From Marinoscillum furvescens DSM 4134 (GTDB lineage: Bacteria > Bacteroidota > Bacteroidia > Cytophagales > Cyclobacteriaceae): 64,000 bases of DNA. The DNA lies in contig NZ_QREG01000003.1 in NCBI RefSeq assembly GCF_003386095.1, forward strand, positions 304,456 to 368,455. The letters run 5' to 3'. The position numbers were made by a program, and so were the translations under genes. Positions 43,354 through 53,349 of the stretch are shown piece after piece. The notes beneath the pieces were generated by a model. That model ran no database searches and was not told where the DNA came from. It saw nothing but the letters and a program-made list of their open reading frames with translations. The first letter of the stretch is position 1. Every line of letters begins with the position of its first letter.

Positions 43354-43382
43354 TGAGCGATAGATTTGTTTTTATCGCTCAT
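43353..43382 (+). terminator. terminator overlapping the end of the 41.2-kb gene
   Basis: ATGAGCGATA (43353-43362) and TATCGCTCAT (43373-43382) pair perfectly over ten bases with a ten-base loop. The hairpin begins at the last base of the stop codon. The following sequence is only weakly T-rich, so it might act as a stabilising or rho-assisted terminator. Confidence 0.6.
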
Positions 43383-43508
43383 ATTTCAGGCATCTATTGA
43401 GCTATAAATCACATCTCGACACGTGACCTCCATCAATTGGTAGAAATCGGAGCCTTTTACAAGACCGATGTACGAAAAGGAACCCACTATTTTGTGCATT
43501 AATCACAA

Positions 43509-43535
43509 TAAAAAAGCCCAACCGGAAGCTGGGCT
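43509..43535 (-). terminator. minus-strand terminator downstream of the EamA gene
   Basis: Read on the minus strand, AGCCCA (43535-43530) and TGGGCT (43520-43515) form a six-base stem with a nine-base loop, followed by TTTTTTATTG. It would end transcription coming from the EamA gene and the possible remnant at 43.6 kb. Confidence 0.65.
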
Positions 43536-43589
43536 AAAGGATCTTCTCCTACGGCATATAGCCTTATTGTGAAAAGATTAGAAAAAAAC

Positions 43590-43760
43590 TTAAATGTCTT
43601 TACCGGCTTTTTTGAGCATCACTTCCAGTCCTTCCACGCCAAATACTTTACGCTTTGGGCTAGACCTCACTATCTGAAAAAAGTCTTTCTGCTTAAGGTG
43701 CTCCGCACCAGTACTTTTTGATATCTTCTGTTTTTGCTTTTCCAATCTGAAGGAGTTCTA
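43590..43760 (-). pseudogene. possible frameshifted small gene remnant
   Basis: Between the EamA stop and the terminator the minus strand has coding-like sequence split over two frames. One frame reads FDIELLQIGKAKTEDIKKYW up to a stop. The other continues from about the same point as EHLKQKDFFQIVRSSPKRKV and GVEGLEVMLKKAGKDI to a stop at 43590. Joined by a frame change near 43690 they would give one basic helical domain of about 55 residues. There is no ATG; TTG at 43745 could start the second frame. I do not recognise a family, and this may simply be chance. Confidence 0.3.
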
Positions 43761-43762
43761 TA

Positions 43763-44689
43763 TCAAATGTATCGTTTTTTGAGATCAATACTAGCTAACC
43801 CCTTGCCCTTCTCTGCGAGGAAAATGCCACTGATCACTACCAGCGCACCTGCTACCTGCCACCAGGTGAGTGTTTCTCCTAAGAAGAAATAAGCCAACAC
43901 GATGGTGCTCACGGGTCCCAGACTTCCAAACAGGGAAAAGGTATTAGCGCCAAGCATCCGAATGGCATAGCTGATCAGAAAGGAAGGGACCACCGTGGCA
44001 AACACTGCCATGAGCAGTGCCAGCCAATAGACCTCCTCCTCAAAAGCAAAAACTCCTTCCACAGACGAGTGCGGCTGCAACAAAAAGTGGATCACCACCA
44101 CGATGCATGAAACCATCATAGCATAGGAAGTAAAGAGCCTCGCTCCGATTTTTGGAATGATCCAGCCCGAGCCCACCAGGTATCCTGCGTAAGTCAGCGC
44201 ACTCAAAAAGATCAACAACCCTCCGAAAAGCACATTTTCGCTACCAGAGGCCGTAAGCTCACTGCCAAAGATTACCACTACGCCCAGGTAAGTCACCACC
44301 ACCCCGGCTATCTGCCTGCGGGAAACACGCTTGCCCAGAAATACAAAAGAGATCAATAAAACCAGCGTGGGATAGACGAATAGAATCAGGCGCTCGAGAC
44401 TGGCTTTGACATATTGCAACCCTAAAAAATCCAGGTAGCTGGCCAGGTAATAACCGATAATGCCCAGCCCCACTATCCACAGATAATCCTTACCAGATAC
44501 CTCCGTCTGCGGGCGCTTCAGCAGTGCAATGACCATATAAAACGGAAAGGCAAAAAGCATCCGCAGCAAGAGTAAGGACACACTGTCTGCGCCGTATTGG
44601 TAGGCGAGCTTGACCAGCACCGCCTTGCTAGAAAAAAGTAAAATGCCTGTGACTGCCAGGGTGACGCCCAGATATCGGCTATTGTTCAT
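43763..44689 (-). CDS. EamA-family DMT transporter
   Basis: This 308-residue permease has ten predicted membrane helices in two EamA repeats, beginning GVTLAVTGILLFSSKAVLVK with the family SKAVxVK motif. The second repeat has TFSLFGSLGPVSTIVLAYFFLGETLTWWQVAGALVVISGIFL. Members move metabolites or drugs out of the cell; no substrate can be assigned. It is unrelated at close range to the DMT protein at 21166. The gene appears to be alone, followed by a terminator at 43509. Confidence 0.88.
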   Translation of the reverse strand: MNNSRYLGVTLAVTGILLFSSKAVLVKLAYQYGADSVSLLLLRMLFAFPFYMVIALLKRPQTEVSGKDYLWIVGLGIIGYYLASYLDFLGLQYVKASLERLILFVYPTLVLLISFVFLGKRVSRRQIAGVVVTYLGVVVIFGSELTASGSENVLFGGLLIFLSALTYAGYLVGSGWIIPKIGARLFTSYAMMVSCIVVVIHFLLQPHSSVEGVFAFEEEVYWLALLMAVFATVVPSFLISYAIRMLGANTFSLFGSLGPVSTIVLAYFFLGETLTWWQVAGALVVISGIFLAEKGKGLASIDLKKRYI

Positions 44690-44765
44690 GGGGCAGCAAG
44701 ATAAGCCTCACCGAAGGTTAGCTAGTAAAAATGATCTGAATTTTGGATTGTAAAAGTGCGGATGC

Positions 44766-44948
44766 TTAACGCACATCCTCTAGCAAGACACGGATCTCGT
44801 CATTGCAAAATCCCATCTCCTGACCTTGTAGAAATACCTCCTGACGCTGCTTCTGATCCATGCCATATTTTTGAAAGCGGTTGCGAGCCATCTTCACAAA
44901 TTTTACCGTAAGGTCTTGTTGGGAGTCATGTACGCGAAGCAAAGTCAT
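44766..44948 (-). CDS. small hypothetical protein
   Basis: The 60-residue ORF starts MTLLRVHDSQQDLTVKFVKM and ends DEIRVLLEDVR. The composition is charged and helical, and its middle QKYGMDQKQRQEVFLQGQ looks like a helical hairpin. No signal peptide or known domain. It sits on the same strand as the EamA gene, 76 bases upstream of it. I regard it as probably real because its codon use and length suit a small cytosolic protein, but no homology is claimed. Confidence 0.45.
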   Translation of the reverse strand: MTLLRVHDSQQDLTVKFVKMARNRFQKYGMDQKQRQEVFLQGQEMGFCNDEIRVLLEDVR

Positions 44949-45041
44949 TGCAAAAGGAAATTTAGTAAATATTAGGTTTCATTGTGAAAATAGTAATGAA
45001 ACACATCAATCACCAAATAATTATATAAAAAAGCCACATCA

Positions 45042-45103
45042 AGTGGCCTTTTTCATAATCTTCAAGCAAAACGCTATTTGATTGCAAAATTGACATCTGT
45101 CAC
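45042..45103. repeat. 62-bp direct repeat, copy 1 (orphan gene end)
   Basis: This segment is identical to 45570-45631 in all 62 bases. On the minus strand it encodes the last nine residues (VTDVNFAIK) and stop of the SRPBCC/GyrI-like gene and the DNA after it. It lies 528 bases away, without the rest of the gene. With the bases before it (GCCAC at 45033) it can form a hairpin with GTGGC at 45043, so this copy retains a terminator-like structure that copy 2 lacks. Confidence 0.95.
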
Positions 45104-45295
45104 AGCCACCTAGCAAGCCTTTACTTCATTTTGAATTGGGGATTTTCAGTCACGGTTCGCTTTAAGCTATACTCTGCTGTTTTATATAGCATTAGTAAAG
45201 TAAAAAGACCGGATTGTCCCCAGTAACTTATCGATCTAAGTATGTGCCGCTTGGGCATTCTTCATTTTAGAGATTTAGTATTTCATGGCGGATAA
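45104..45295. other. intergenic DNA between direct repeat and dispersed element
   Basis: No ORF, RNA-like structure or regulatory motif that I can defend is visible in this 192-bp stretch, which is AT-rich and carries no repeat beyond short runs. Confidence 0.4.
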
Positions 45296-45498
45296 GAAAT
45301 AAAAACTGTTTGAGAAAATGAAGCATTGATGCAATAGACTAATCAACTGAACTTTTTCATGTGAAATAGATGCCAAAAAAAACATCTCTCATGCTTCATT
45401 TGTGAGTTTTTTTATTTCCCGCAATGAAGTACTAAATCACGTTAAGAAATGAATACAGCCCTAGATTTTTGCCTACTTTTCATCAATGGAAAAGTAGG
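45296..45498. repeat. dispersed intergenic repeat element, copy A
   Basis: The element opens with GAAATAAAAACTGTTTGAG (45296-45314) and has GTGAGTTTTTTTATTTC (45402-45418), which is largely its inverted complement. It ends with a conserved block GAATACAGCCCTAGATTTTTGC. A perfect hairpin closes it: CCTACTTTTC (45472-45481) and GAAAAGTAGG (45489-45498). The same order of blocks, with changes, occurs at 56081-56260. It contains no credible gene; a 60-codon frame across it is a by-product of the repeat. Confidence 0.7.
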
Positions 45499-45569
45499 AA
45501 AGTAGAAGGCAGAACTACTAAAATATCGGTTCTTCAAATCGTTGGACATTGACAATCCCAAAACCATAG

Positions 45570-45631
45570 AGTGGCCTTTTTCATAATCTTCAAGCAAAAC
45601 GCTATTTGATTGCAAAATTGACATCTGTCAC
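45570..45631. repeat. 62-bp direct repeat, copy 2 (native gene end)
   Basis: This copy is the genuine 3' end of the SRPBCC/GyrI-like gene (stop at 45602-45604 on the minus strand) plus 32 bases of downstream DNA. It is identical to 45042-45103. Perfect identity over 62 bases, including non-coding bases, indicates a recent duplication. Confidence 0.95.
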
Positions 45632-46519
45632 TAGCTCATTTGGTGATGTATTCGACGGATCACTCACATACGTTTCAAACGGATGAATTCCTTTCCGGTG
45701 TTTGAAGGCCTTGCCTCGCTGCATGTTCATCATTGTGGTCCATGCATTGCCCAGATGCTCGTAGGGTCCGGTATGACGCAATTTGTAGATTTTCGTTGCA
45801 GGCAGCTTACCAGAAATCATTCCATCAGGGAGTTCATCCGGGACTTTAGCCACGGGGATACCCGCGGTATACTTTGCCTTCTGGCCCACCATATCCCATT
45901 TATGATAGACGGAAAAAGGCTCGTTGGTCACTTCGCTATCAGCCGTCAATTTTCCCAATGCCTCAAAGTCTTTACTCATTTCGGCACCAATGTCAGAAAT
46001 CGCACAGGTCTTGGTTACGCCCACATAGTCGCAGCCCGGATAGTCCGTTTCACCCACAAACTCCAGCTTTGAGTGCACTTCACCGTCTTCTGAATAATCT
46101 CTGAGTAGGTTGAGTCCACGCTCATAGTCCATACCGATGAATGCTTCGGTCAATTTTTTCATCCAAAACATAAACCACGGCAGGCTGCTGTCCATGTACC
46201 ACGTTACCTCGGTCTGGTCATCCTTTGGCTTCAACTCAAACCGCACTTTCGCATGAGATTTCCATGGCTTCAAAAATGTCAAATCAATATTGACCCATTC
46301 ATTCGCAGCTTCATCCGTTATGGACATTTCGCCAGAGCCCACCCGCTGACCTTCCCAGGAGTAGGACTTGCAATCGTCACTTACCGTCACGGTAGCTTCG
46401 GGCTCCATGAGCAGCCAGGGAGACCAGGCTGTCCAGTGGCTAAAGTCTGCCACCTTATCGTATACCTGCGCTATGGGCGCATTGATCAGTTTGGAGCGTT
46501 GGATATTCATTTTAGGCAT
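45602..46519 (-). CDS. SRPBCC domain plus GyrI-like effector-binding domain protein
   Basis: The 305-residue protein has two parts. Residues 1-150 are an SRPBCC/polyketide-cyclase-type START-like fold, with SKLINAPIAQVYDKVADFSHWTAWSPW and FELKPKDDQTEVTWYMDSSLPWF. Residues 155-305 are a GyrI/AraC-effector-like domain, with DYVGVTKTCAISDIGAEM, KYTAGIPVAKVPDELPDGM and RHTGPYEHLGNAWTTMM. The GyrI-like fold binds small hydrophobic ligands or proteins; members with this fusion are common and uncharacterised. Its 3' end is duplicated as a 62-bp direct repeat 0.5 kb away. Confidence 0.87.
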   Translation of the reverse strand: MPKMNIQRSKLINAPIAQVYDKVADFSHWTAWSPWLLMEPEATVTVSDDCKSYSWEGQRVGSGEMSITDEAANEWVNIDLTFLKPWKSHAKVRFELKPKDDQTEVTWYMDSSLPWFMFWMKKLTEAFIGMDYERGLNLLRDYSEDGEVHSKLEFVGETDYPGCDYVGVTKTCAISDIGAEMSKDFEALGKLTADSEVTNEPFSVYHKWDMVGQKAKYTAGIPVAKVPDELPDGMISGKLPATKIYKLRHTGPYEHLGNAWTTMMNMQRGKAFKHRKGIHPFETYVSDPSNTSPNELVTDVNFAIK

Positions 46520-46622
46520 GATGAAAGGAGTTTTTTGGTTTACTATAGAAAGTTAAGGATTTTAAGAATGCCAATCGTTACAATCCATCTCAAAAACAAA
46601 TCACTCGAAATTTCACATTTAT

Positions 46623-46668
46623 TAACTTGTACAAAACAACAATAAATATAACTTGTACGTAAATACAA
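46623..46668. promoter_or_regulatory. repeated TTGTAC motifs upstream of padR (candidate operator)
   Basis: TAACTTGTAC occurs at 46623-46632 and 46649-46658. The first extends into the palindrome TTGTACAA (46627-46634). The second is part of TTGTA-N6-TACAA (46653-46668). PadR-family regulators bind short inverted repeats of this kind close to their own gene, which starts at 46686. Confidence 0.45.
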
Positions 46669-46685
46669 CAAACTGATCGAAAGCG

Positions 46686-47018
46686 ATGAAAAAGGAAACC
46701 ATTGGAGAGTTGGAGGAGCTAGTCCTTCTGACGGTAGGTGTGCTCATGAAGGATGCTTATGCTGTGACCATTCTGGATGAACTGACCGAGCAGGCTGGTC
46801 GTAAAATCGACATCACCGCCATCCATTCGGTACTTCGACGACTAGAGAAAAAAGGGTTTGTCGTATCCGAAATGCGGGGAGCCACCGCGGAGCGTGGCGG
46901 CCGACGCAAGCGCTACTTCACACTCACGCCTGCAGGCAGAGCGGTGCTGGACGACTCCATGGCAGTAAGAACTGCACTGTACCATCGGCTACCGAAACTG
47001 ACCTTTAGTACCATCTGA
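46686..47018 (+). CDS. PadR-family transcriptional regulator
   Basis: The 110-residue product is a winged-helix PadR regulator. It starts MKKETIGELEELVLLTVGVL and contains LTEQAGRKIDITAIHSVLRRLEKKGFV as the recognition helix region, and the wing RGGRRKRYFTLTPAGRAVL. PadR proteins usually repress transport or stress genes until a ligand binds. The gene overlaps the permease gene downstream by one base (TGATG at 47016-47020), a conserved pairing in Bacteroidota, so it most likely controls that permease. Confidence 0.93.
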   Translation: MKKETIGELEELVLLTVGVLMKDAYAVTILDELTEQAGRKIDITAIHSVLRRLEKKGFVVSEMRGATAERGGRRKRYFTLTPAGRAVLDDSMAVRTALYHRLPKLTFSTI

Positions 47019-49696
47019 TGCGTTTGCAACCAACCAATCCTCCCAGGTGGGCCGTCCGCTTTTTGCACTGGTACTGTGACCCAGACCTTCTCGAAGACCT
47101 GGAAGGTGACCTCTTTGAGCTTTTCGATCGGAAATGCCAAACAGCATCACCCGCCCAGGCCCGCAGGCATTTTGCCTGGTGGGTATTGCGCTCCTTGCGG
47201 TGGTCAGCTATCAAAAAAAACAATGTACTCAAAAACAACACGCTTATGATGTCCTCACTCAACCTCAAAGTAGCCGCCAGAGTCCTCTGGAGAGACTGGC
47301 TAAACACCGTACTCAACATTGCTGGAATCACCATAGGCATTATTTGCTTCGTGCTTATGGGGCTTTATGTCTGGCAGGAAAGCACCTACGATACCTTTCA
47401 TAGCAAAAAAGACCGCATCTACAGGGCATGGCTGCTAGAAGATTATGGCGAAGGGCAAACTTTTTTCAACTCCGTAACGCCGATCCGCTTCGAATCACTG
47501 TTCGAAAGTGATTTCCCAGAGTTTGAGCGGGTGGTGCAGTATGACCAACGCCAATTCCCCGTCACTCGCACGCAAGACAGAAGCATTTCAGAACGTGTGG
47601 CCTTGCTTAGCCCGGATTTTTTCGAGGTATTCGACTTCCCATTTATCGCCGGGTCCGGAAAAGCTCCACTCGCTGGCAAATACGATTTGGTGATCTCTAA
47701 AAGGTATGCAGAAAAATACTTTGGAGACCTCAACCCGGTTGGGCAAACCCTCCAACTTCAACTGGATGAGCAGTTCGTGCCGTTTACCATCACGGCCATG
47801 ATCTCAGACATTCCCAAAAACTCCAGCATCCAGTTTGATCTGGCCATCTCCAACCTACTCTATGAGGACCTGATGAACCCCAGAGTACTACAAGCCTGGA
47901 TGATGGTGGGGCCAGAAACGTACGTGTTGGTAAATGAAAATAGCAACATTGCAGATGCTGAGGAAAAAACTCAAGACGTAGTAATGCGCTACATCGGGGA
48001 GGAAGTAAATCGAGGGGAATACAACATCGGCTTTCAGCCGCTTACGGACATCCACCTCAACACCGAAGTACCCGTAGGCATTGCGCCGGTGAGCAACCCG
48101 GTTTACGTTTATGTATTAGGAGTGATAGGACTACTTGTGCTACTCATCGCCTGTATCAACTACACCACGCTGGCCATCGGCCAGTCGATCAAGCGCGCCA
48201 AAGAGGTGGGCATGCGCAAAATCCTCGGGGCAAACAGAAAAGGCTTAATGGCGCAGTATCTGAGTGAAAGTGTGCTCATAGCACTCGTTGCCATGCTTAT
48301 CGGCACGGTGCTGGCTATCTGGCTGGTGCCCGTTTTCAATCGGCTGACCGGTGCGGATCTGGAGTACACCTTCCAATGGCAGCACGTCATGGTATGCTTA
48401 GCAGTAGGGGTTTTGGTAGGAGTCATTTCCGGCATTTACCCTGCGGTCATCCTGACTAACACACGCATAATGCGCATTTTGCAAGCCTCTGGTAGCTCCC
48501 CTGAGTCGCACTGGGTACGAAAAGTCATGCTCACCTGCCAGTTTACCATCACCGTATTGCTGATCAGCAGCTCTCTCATCATGCGCAAGCAAATAGCCTT
48601 TTTACAAAGCAAAGACCTGGGCTATGACTATGAAGCCGTAGTGGCGGTAAACATGCACTCAGACACGCAGGGCCGAATGATGGAGCAAATGGAATCGGCC
48701 CGCGCCAATGCCGAGCTACTTATGACTCTGCTTGCCAAACACCCTCAGGTGGCAGACCTCACCACCGCAAGCCATTCCTTTGGTAGTGCAGGATGGGCCT
48801 TACTCGGCTTTCCGGATAAGCAGGGAGCCTTTCGCCAGTTTCGCTTGCTCACGGTAGACGACAATTACCTCAACGCCTTTCAGATCCCCATTGTAGCTGG
48901 CAGGGGATTTGAAGCCAAAAGCGGACTGGACAAGCGCCAATCGATACTCCTCAATGAAGCCGCGGTGGCATATTTTGGTCTGGAAGACCCTATCGGGAAA
49001 AAGCTTCCAGGAGAAAATTTCGGTGAGCACCAGATCATTGGAGTTGTAAAAGACTTTCACTTTCAATCACTCCATGAAGAAGTGGAGCCGCTGGTCATCA
49101 CCCAAAACCCCATGCCTTTGTTTGAAGGCATCTCAGATGTCAACGTGTTTGACTCCATGCTACCCAAACTGATGTTTAAATACTCCGGCTCACAACTCGT
49201 GCAGGCGCAGCGCATCCTGGAAGAGTCCTGGGAGCAGCTTTTCCCCAACGTGGGCCTCAGCTACCATTTTATAGATGAAGCCATCCAGCGGCAGTATGCC
49301 AATGAAGCACGCCTTAATAAACTGGTCACTGTCGCTACGGTCATCTCCATCCTCATTGCTGTGATGGGGCTACTCGGGCTCACCGTGCTGGTGGTCAATA
49401 GCCGAGAAAAAGAAATCGGTATCCGAAAAGTCATCGGGGCTACGCGCTACGAGATTTTTGGGCTGCTGGCCAAAACGTTTAGCTGGCAATTGGTATTGGG
49501 CGTCACACTTTCCGTACCCATTACGCTCTGGCTCATGCGCCAATGGCTACAGGATTTTGCCTACCGTGTGGATATCGGTGTGGATATGTTTATATCTAGC
49601 GCATTTATCGCCATTTTCGTAGCCTTTTTGGTGATCAGCTACCATGCCTGGCGTGCTTCCCGGCTCAATCCCGTCAAAAGTCTGCGAGTGGAGTAA
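47018..49696 (+). CDS. MacB/FtsX-like ABC transporter permease with prefix domain
   Basis: The 892-residue protein starts with a permease-prefix domain (MRLQPTNPPRWAVRFLHWYC and DLLEDLEGDLFELFDRK). A MacB-type periplasmic domain then lies between an N-terminal transmembrane helix (TVLNIAGITIGIICFVLMG) and three further ones. The whole MacB_PCD/FtsX unit is duplicated, so it has eight transmembrane helices; conserved FtsX parts include AKEVGMRKILGANRKGLMAQYLSESV and EKEIGIRKVIGATRYEIFGLL. Such permeases extrude peptides, lipids or antibiotics together with an ATPase, and no ATPase gene is adjacent. It is translationally coupled to padR. Confidence 0.9.
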   Translation: MRLQPTNPPRWAVRFLHWYCDPDLLEDLEGDLFELFDRKCQTASPAQARRHFAWWVLRSLRWSAIKKNNVLKNNTLMMSSLNLKVAARVLWRDWLNTVLNIAGITIGIICFVLMGLYVWQESTYDTFHSKKDRIYRAWLLEDYGEGQTFFNSVTPIRFESLFESDFPEFERVVQYDQRQFPVTRTQDRSISERVALLSPDFFEVFDFPFIAGSGKAPLAGKYDLVISKRYAEKYFGDLNPVGQTLQLQLDEQFVPFTITAMISDIPKNSSIQFDLAISNLLYEDLMNPRVLQAWMMVGPETYVLVNENSNIADAEEKTQDVVMRYIGEEVNRGEYNIGFQPLTDIHLNTEVPVGIAPVSNPVYVYVLGVIGLLVLLIACINYTTLAIGQSIKRAKEVGMRKILGANRKGLMAQYLSESVLIALVAMLIGTVLAIWLVPVFNRLTGADLEYTFQWQHVMVCLAVGVLVGVISGIYPAVILTNTRIMRILQASGSSPESHWVRKVMLTCQFTITVLLISSSLIMRKQIAFLQSKDLGYDYEAVVAVNMHSDTQGRMMEQMESARANAELLMTLLAKHPQVADLTTASHSFGSAGWALLGFPDKQGAFRQFRLLTVDDNYLNAFQIPIVAGRGFEAKSGLDKRQSILLNEAAVAYFGLEDPIGKKLPGENFGEHQIIGVVKDFHFQSLHEEVEPLVITQNPMPLFEGISDVNVFDSMLPKLMFKYSGSQLVQAQRILEESWEQLFPNVGLSYHFIDEAIQRQYANEARLNKLVTVATVISILIAVMGLLGLTVLVVNSREKEIGIRKVIGATRYEIFGLLAKTFSWQLVLGVTLSVPITLWLMRQWLQDFAYRVDIGVDMFISSAFIAIFVAFLVISYHAWRASRLNPVKSLRVE

Positions 49697-49741
49697 GCTT
49701 CCGAAGCAGGTATCGCTTTTTACGTTCTGATCAAAATTTTG

Positions 49742-49749
49742 TATCCTTG
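49742..49749 (+). promoter_or_regulatory. candidate -7 box of the thi operon
   Basis: TATCCTTG is one mismatch from TAnnTTTG and lies just upstream of the TPP riboswitch. A T-rich -33 element (TTTT at 49717-49720) stands 21 bases upstream. The resulting start would place the riboswitch at the 5' end of the mRNA. Confidence 0.4.
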
Positions 49750-49760
49750 CGCTACACTTT

Positions 49761-49830
49761 AGGGGTGTCTGGCGACAGACTGAGAAATACCCTTGGAACC
49801 TGATCCCGGTAATGCGGGCGAAGGGAAAAG
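49761..49830 (+). ncRNA. TPP riboswitch (THI element)
   Basis: All the conserved TPP aptamer parts are present in order: GGGGTG (49762-49767), CTGAGA (49780-49785), ACCC (49789-49792), GAACCTGAT (49796-49804), GGTAAT (49808-49813) and GCGAAGGGA (49818-49826). The aptamer sits 84 bases before thiS. Behind it a hairpin GCGCTCA/TGAGTGC (49838-49856) without a T run could be part of the expression platform, so control may be translational or rho-dependent rather than intrinsic termination. Binding of thiamin pyrophosphate should lower expression of the whole operon. Confidence 0.95.
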
Positions 49831-49913
49831 TTGCGATGCGCTCACCATCTGAGTGCTCCCTCCCCCGGGTATAGAAACCCTCTGAAGTGCCGGAAATCTA
49901 AACCAATGGATGT

Positions 49914-52009
<2,096 letters not shown>

Positions 52010-52022
52010 CGTTTTCGAGAAT

Positions 52023-52610
52023 TTGAAAGTCATAGTAATCACCGATGAGCGCCCTGTAGCCGACGAGCTGGACACTGTGCTGGCTTTGCTCGGTCAGGGC
52101 GCTTATTTGCACGTACGCAAACCCGGTTGGTCTGAAGGGGAGCTCTCGCAATACCTGGAGATCATTCCGAAAGCTACCCGCAAGCGCATTTCCATACATG
52201 GATGTGGATATTTAGCTGAGACCTACGGACTTGGAGGCATCCACCTCCAGAGCCAGCAGCCGCTCAATGGCTTTGGCCAATGGGAAGGCAGACTCTCCAA
52301 ATCTTTCCACACGCTGGAGGACATTCGAAGCTGTCAGCTAAAACTGGACTATGCGCTGCTTAGTCCTATTTTCGATAGCTTATCCAAACCGGGATATGCG
52401 TCAGCTTTTGACAAAGCAGCACTCAAGGCACAGCTTCCGGACTTGCGTCAAAAAATGCCGGTCTATGCCCTCGGGGGTGTTACACCTGAGCACATGGCAG
52501 AGGTCTGTGAGCTGGGGTTTGACGGTGTGGCCGTGCTGGGAGCCCTTTGGCAGCAGCCTACCACTGCCCGGCGGCTGGCGATTTACGAAGAACTGATGGC
52601 CTATGTCTGA
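52023..52610 (+). CDS. ThiE/TenI-like thiamin enzyme
   Basis: The 195-residue TIM-barrel protein starts at a TTG (52023) and reads KVIVITDERPVADELDTVLA. It matches the ThiE/TenI family, with GGIHLQSQQPLNGFG in place of the canonical VHLGxxD, DYALLSPIFDSLSKPGY and GGVTPEHMAEVCELGFDGVAVLG. It lacks several residues of true ThiE, whose gene is present at 53346. A likely role is that of TenI, the thiazole tautomerase acting after ThiG in operons with ThiG and ThiH. It overlaps thiD by eight bases and follows thiC by 13. Confidence 0.8.
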   Translation: MKVIVITDERPVADELDTVLALLGQGAYLHVRKPGWSEGELSQYLEIIPKATRKRISIHGCGYLAETYGLGGIHLQSQQPLNGFGQWEGRLSKSFHTLEDIRSCQLKLDYALLSPIFDSLSKPGYASAFDKAALKAQLPDLRQKMPVYALGGVTPEHMAEVCELGFDGVAVLGALWQQPTTARRLAIYEELMAYV

Positions 52611-53349
52611 AAATGTACTGTGCATCGGTGGTATGGACCCCAGCGGGGGTGCCGGCCTACTGGCCGACATCAAAACACTGCACCAGTTTGGGGTGAATGG
52701 CTTTGGAGTCACTACGGCGATTACGTATCAAAATGAGTCTGCCTTTGAAGGGCTGGAATGGGTCGCACCCGAGCAACTAATTCGTCAGCTGGCACCACTT
52801 CTGGGCAAGGGACATAGCATCAGTGCCATCAAAATAGGGCTGATTCAGGACCTGGAAGTTTTGGATGCACTGCTGAAGTACCTCCAGCAGCAGCTACCCA
52901 ACACTCCAGTGATATGGGACCCGGTGCTGAGTGCCTCCGCGGGATGGACTTTTCACAATGAGCTGGATGGCGAGGTGCTTCGCAGCGCACTGTCGCGCGT
53001 AGGAGTGCTCACTCCCAACCTGCCGGAGAGTCGGCAACTGGCTACCGTACTGGGACTAGAGCAGCTCACACTCCTTCATGGCCCACACCTTTTGCTAAAG
53101 GGTGGTCACCACGAAGGTGAGCCCGTAGACCGGCTCTACCACAATGGCACACTGATCCATGAGCTCAGCGGGGAGCGCCTGGAAGGCAAAAGCCTGCACG
53201 GATCCGGCTGTGTGTTTGCATCTGCTTTGGCGGCAGGGATCGCCAAAGGCAAGAACCTGATCACAGCTTTCGCGCATGCGAAAAACTATGTATACGAACT
53301 GATAAAAGCATCTGAAACGCCTTTGGGCAAACACCACTTAGTCTCATGA
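52603..53349 (+). CDS. thiD: hydroxymethylpyrimidine (phosphate) kinase ThiD
   Basis: The 248-residue ribokinase-fold enzyme phosphorylates hydroxymethylpyrimidine and its monophosphate to give the pyrophosphate used by ThiE. Characteristic parts are LCIGGMDPSGGAGLLADIKTL near the start, DPVLSASAGW in the centre, and the anion hole SLHGSGCVFASALAAGIAKG. It overlaps the TenI-like gene by eight bases and ThiE by four (ATGA), so translation is coupled across the operon. Confidence 0.95.
   Translation: MSENVLCIGGMDPSGGAGLLADIKTLHQFGVNGFGVTTAITYQNESAFEGLEWVAPEQLIRQLAPLLGKGHSISAIKIGLIQDLEVLDALLKYLQQQLPNTPVIWDPVLSASAGWTFHNELDGEVLRSALSRVGVLTPNLPESRQLATVLGLEQLTLLHGPHLLLKGGHHEGEPVDRLYHNGTLIHELSGERLEGKSLHGSGCVFASALAAGIAKGKNLITAFAHAKNYVYELIKASETPLGKHHLVS

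Noticed and set aside
45442..45624. 60-codon minus-strand ORF in the dispersed repeat
   Set aside because: It runs across a hairpin and the repeat block and is a by-product of the repeat, with a serine- and phenylalanine-rich, non-protein-like sequence.
47018..49696. Macrolide export system
   Set aside because: The permease has a MacB-like domain, but there is no ATPase or MacA-like membrane fusion protein nearby, so a specific drug-export function cannot be claimed.
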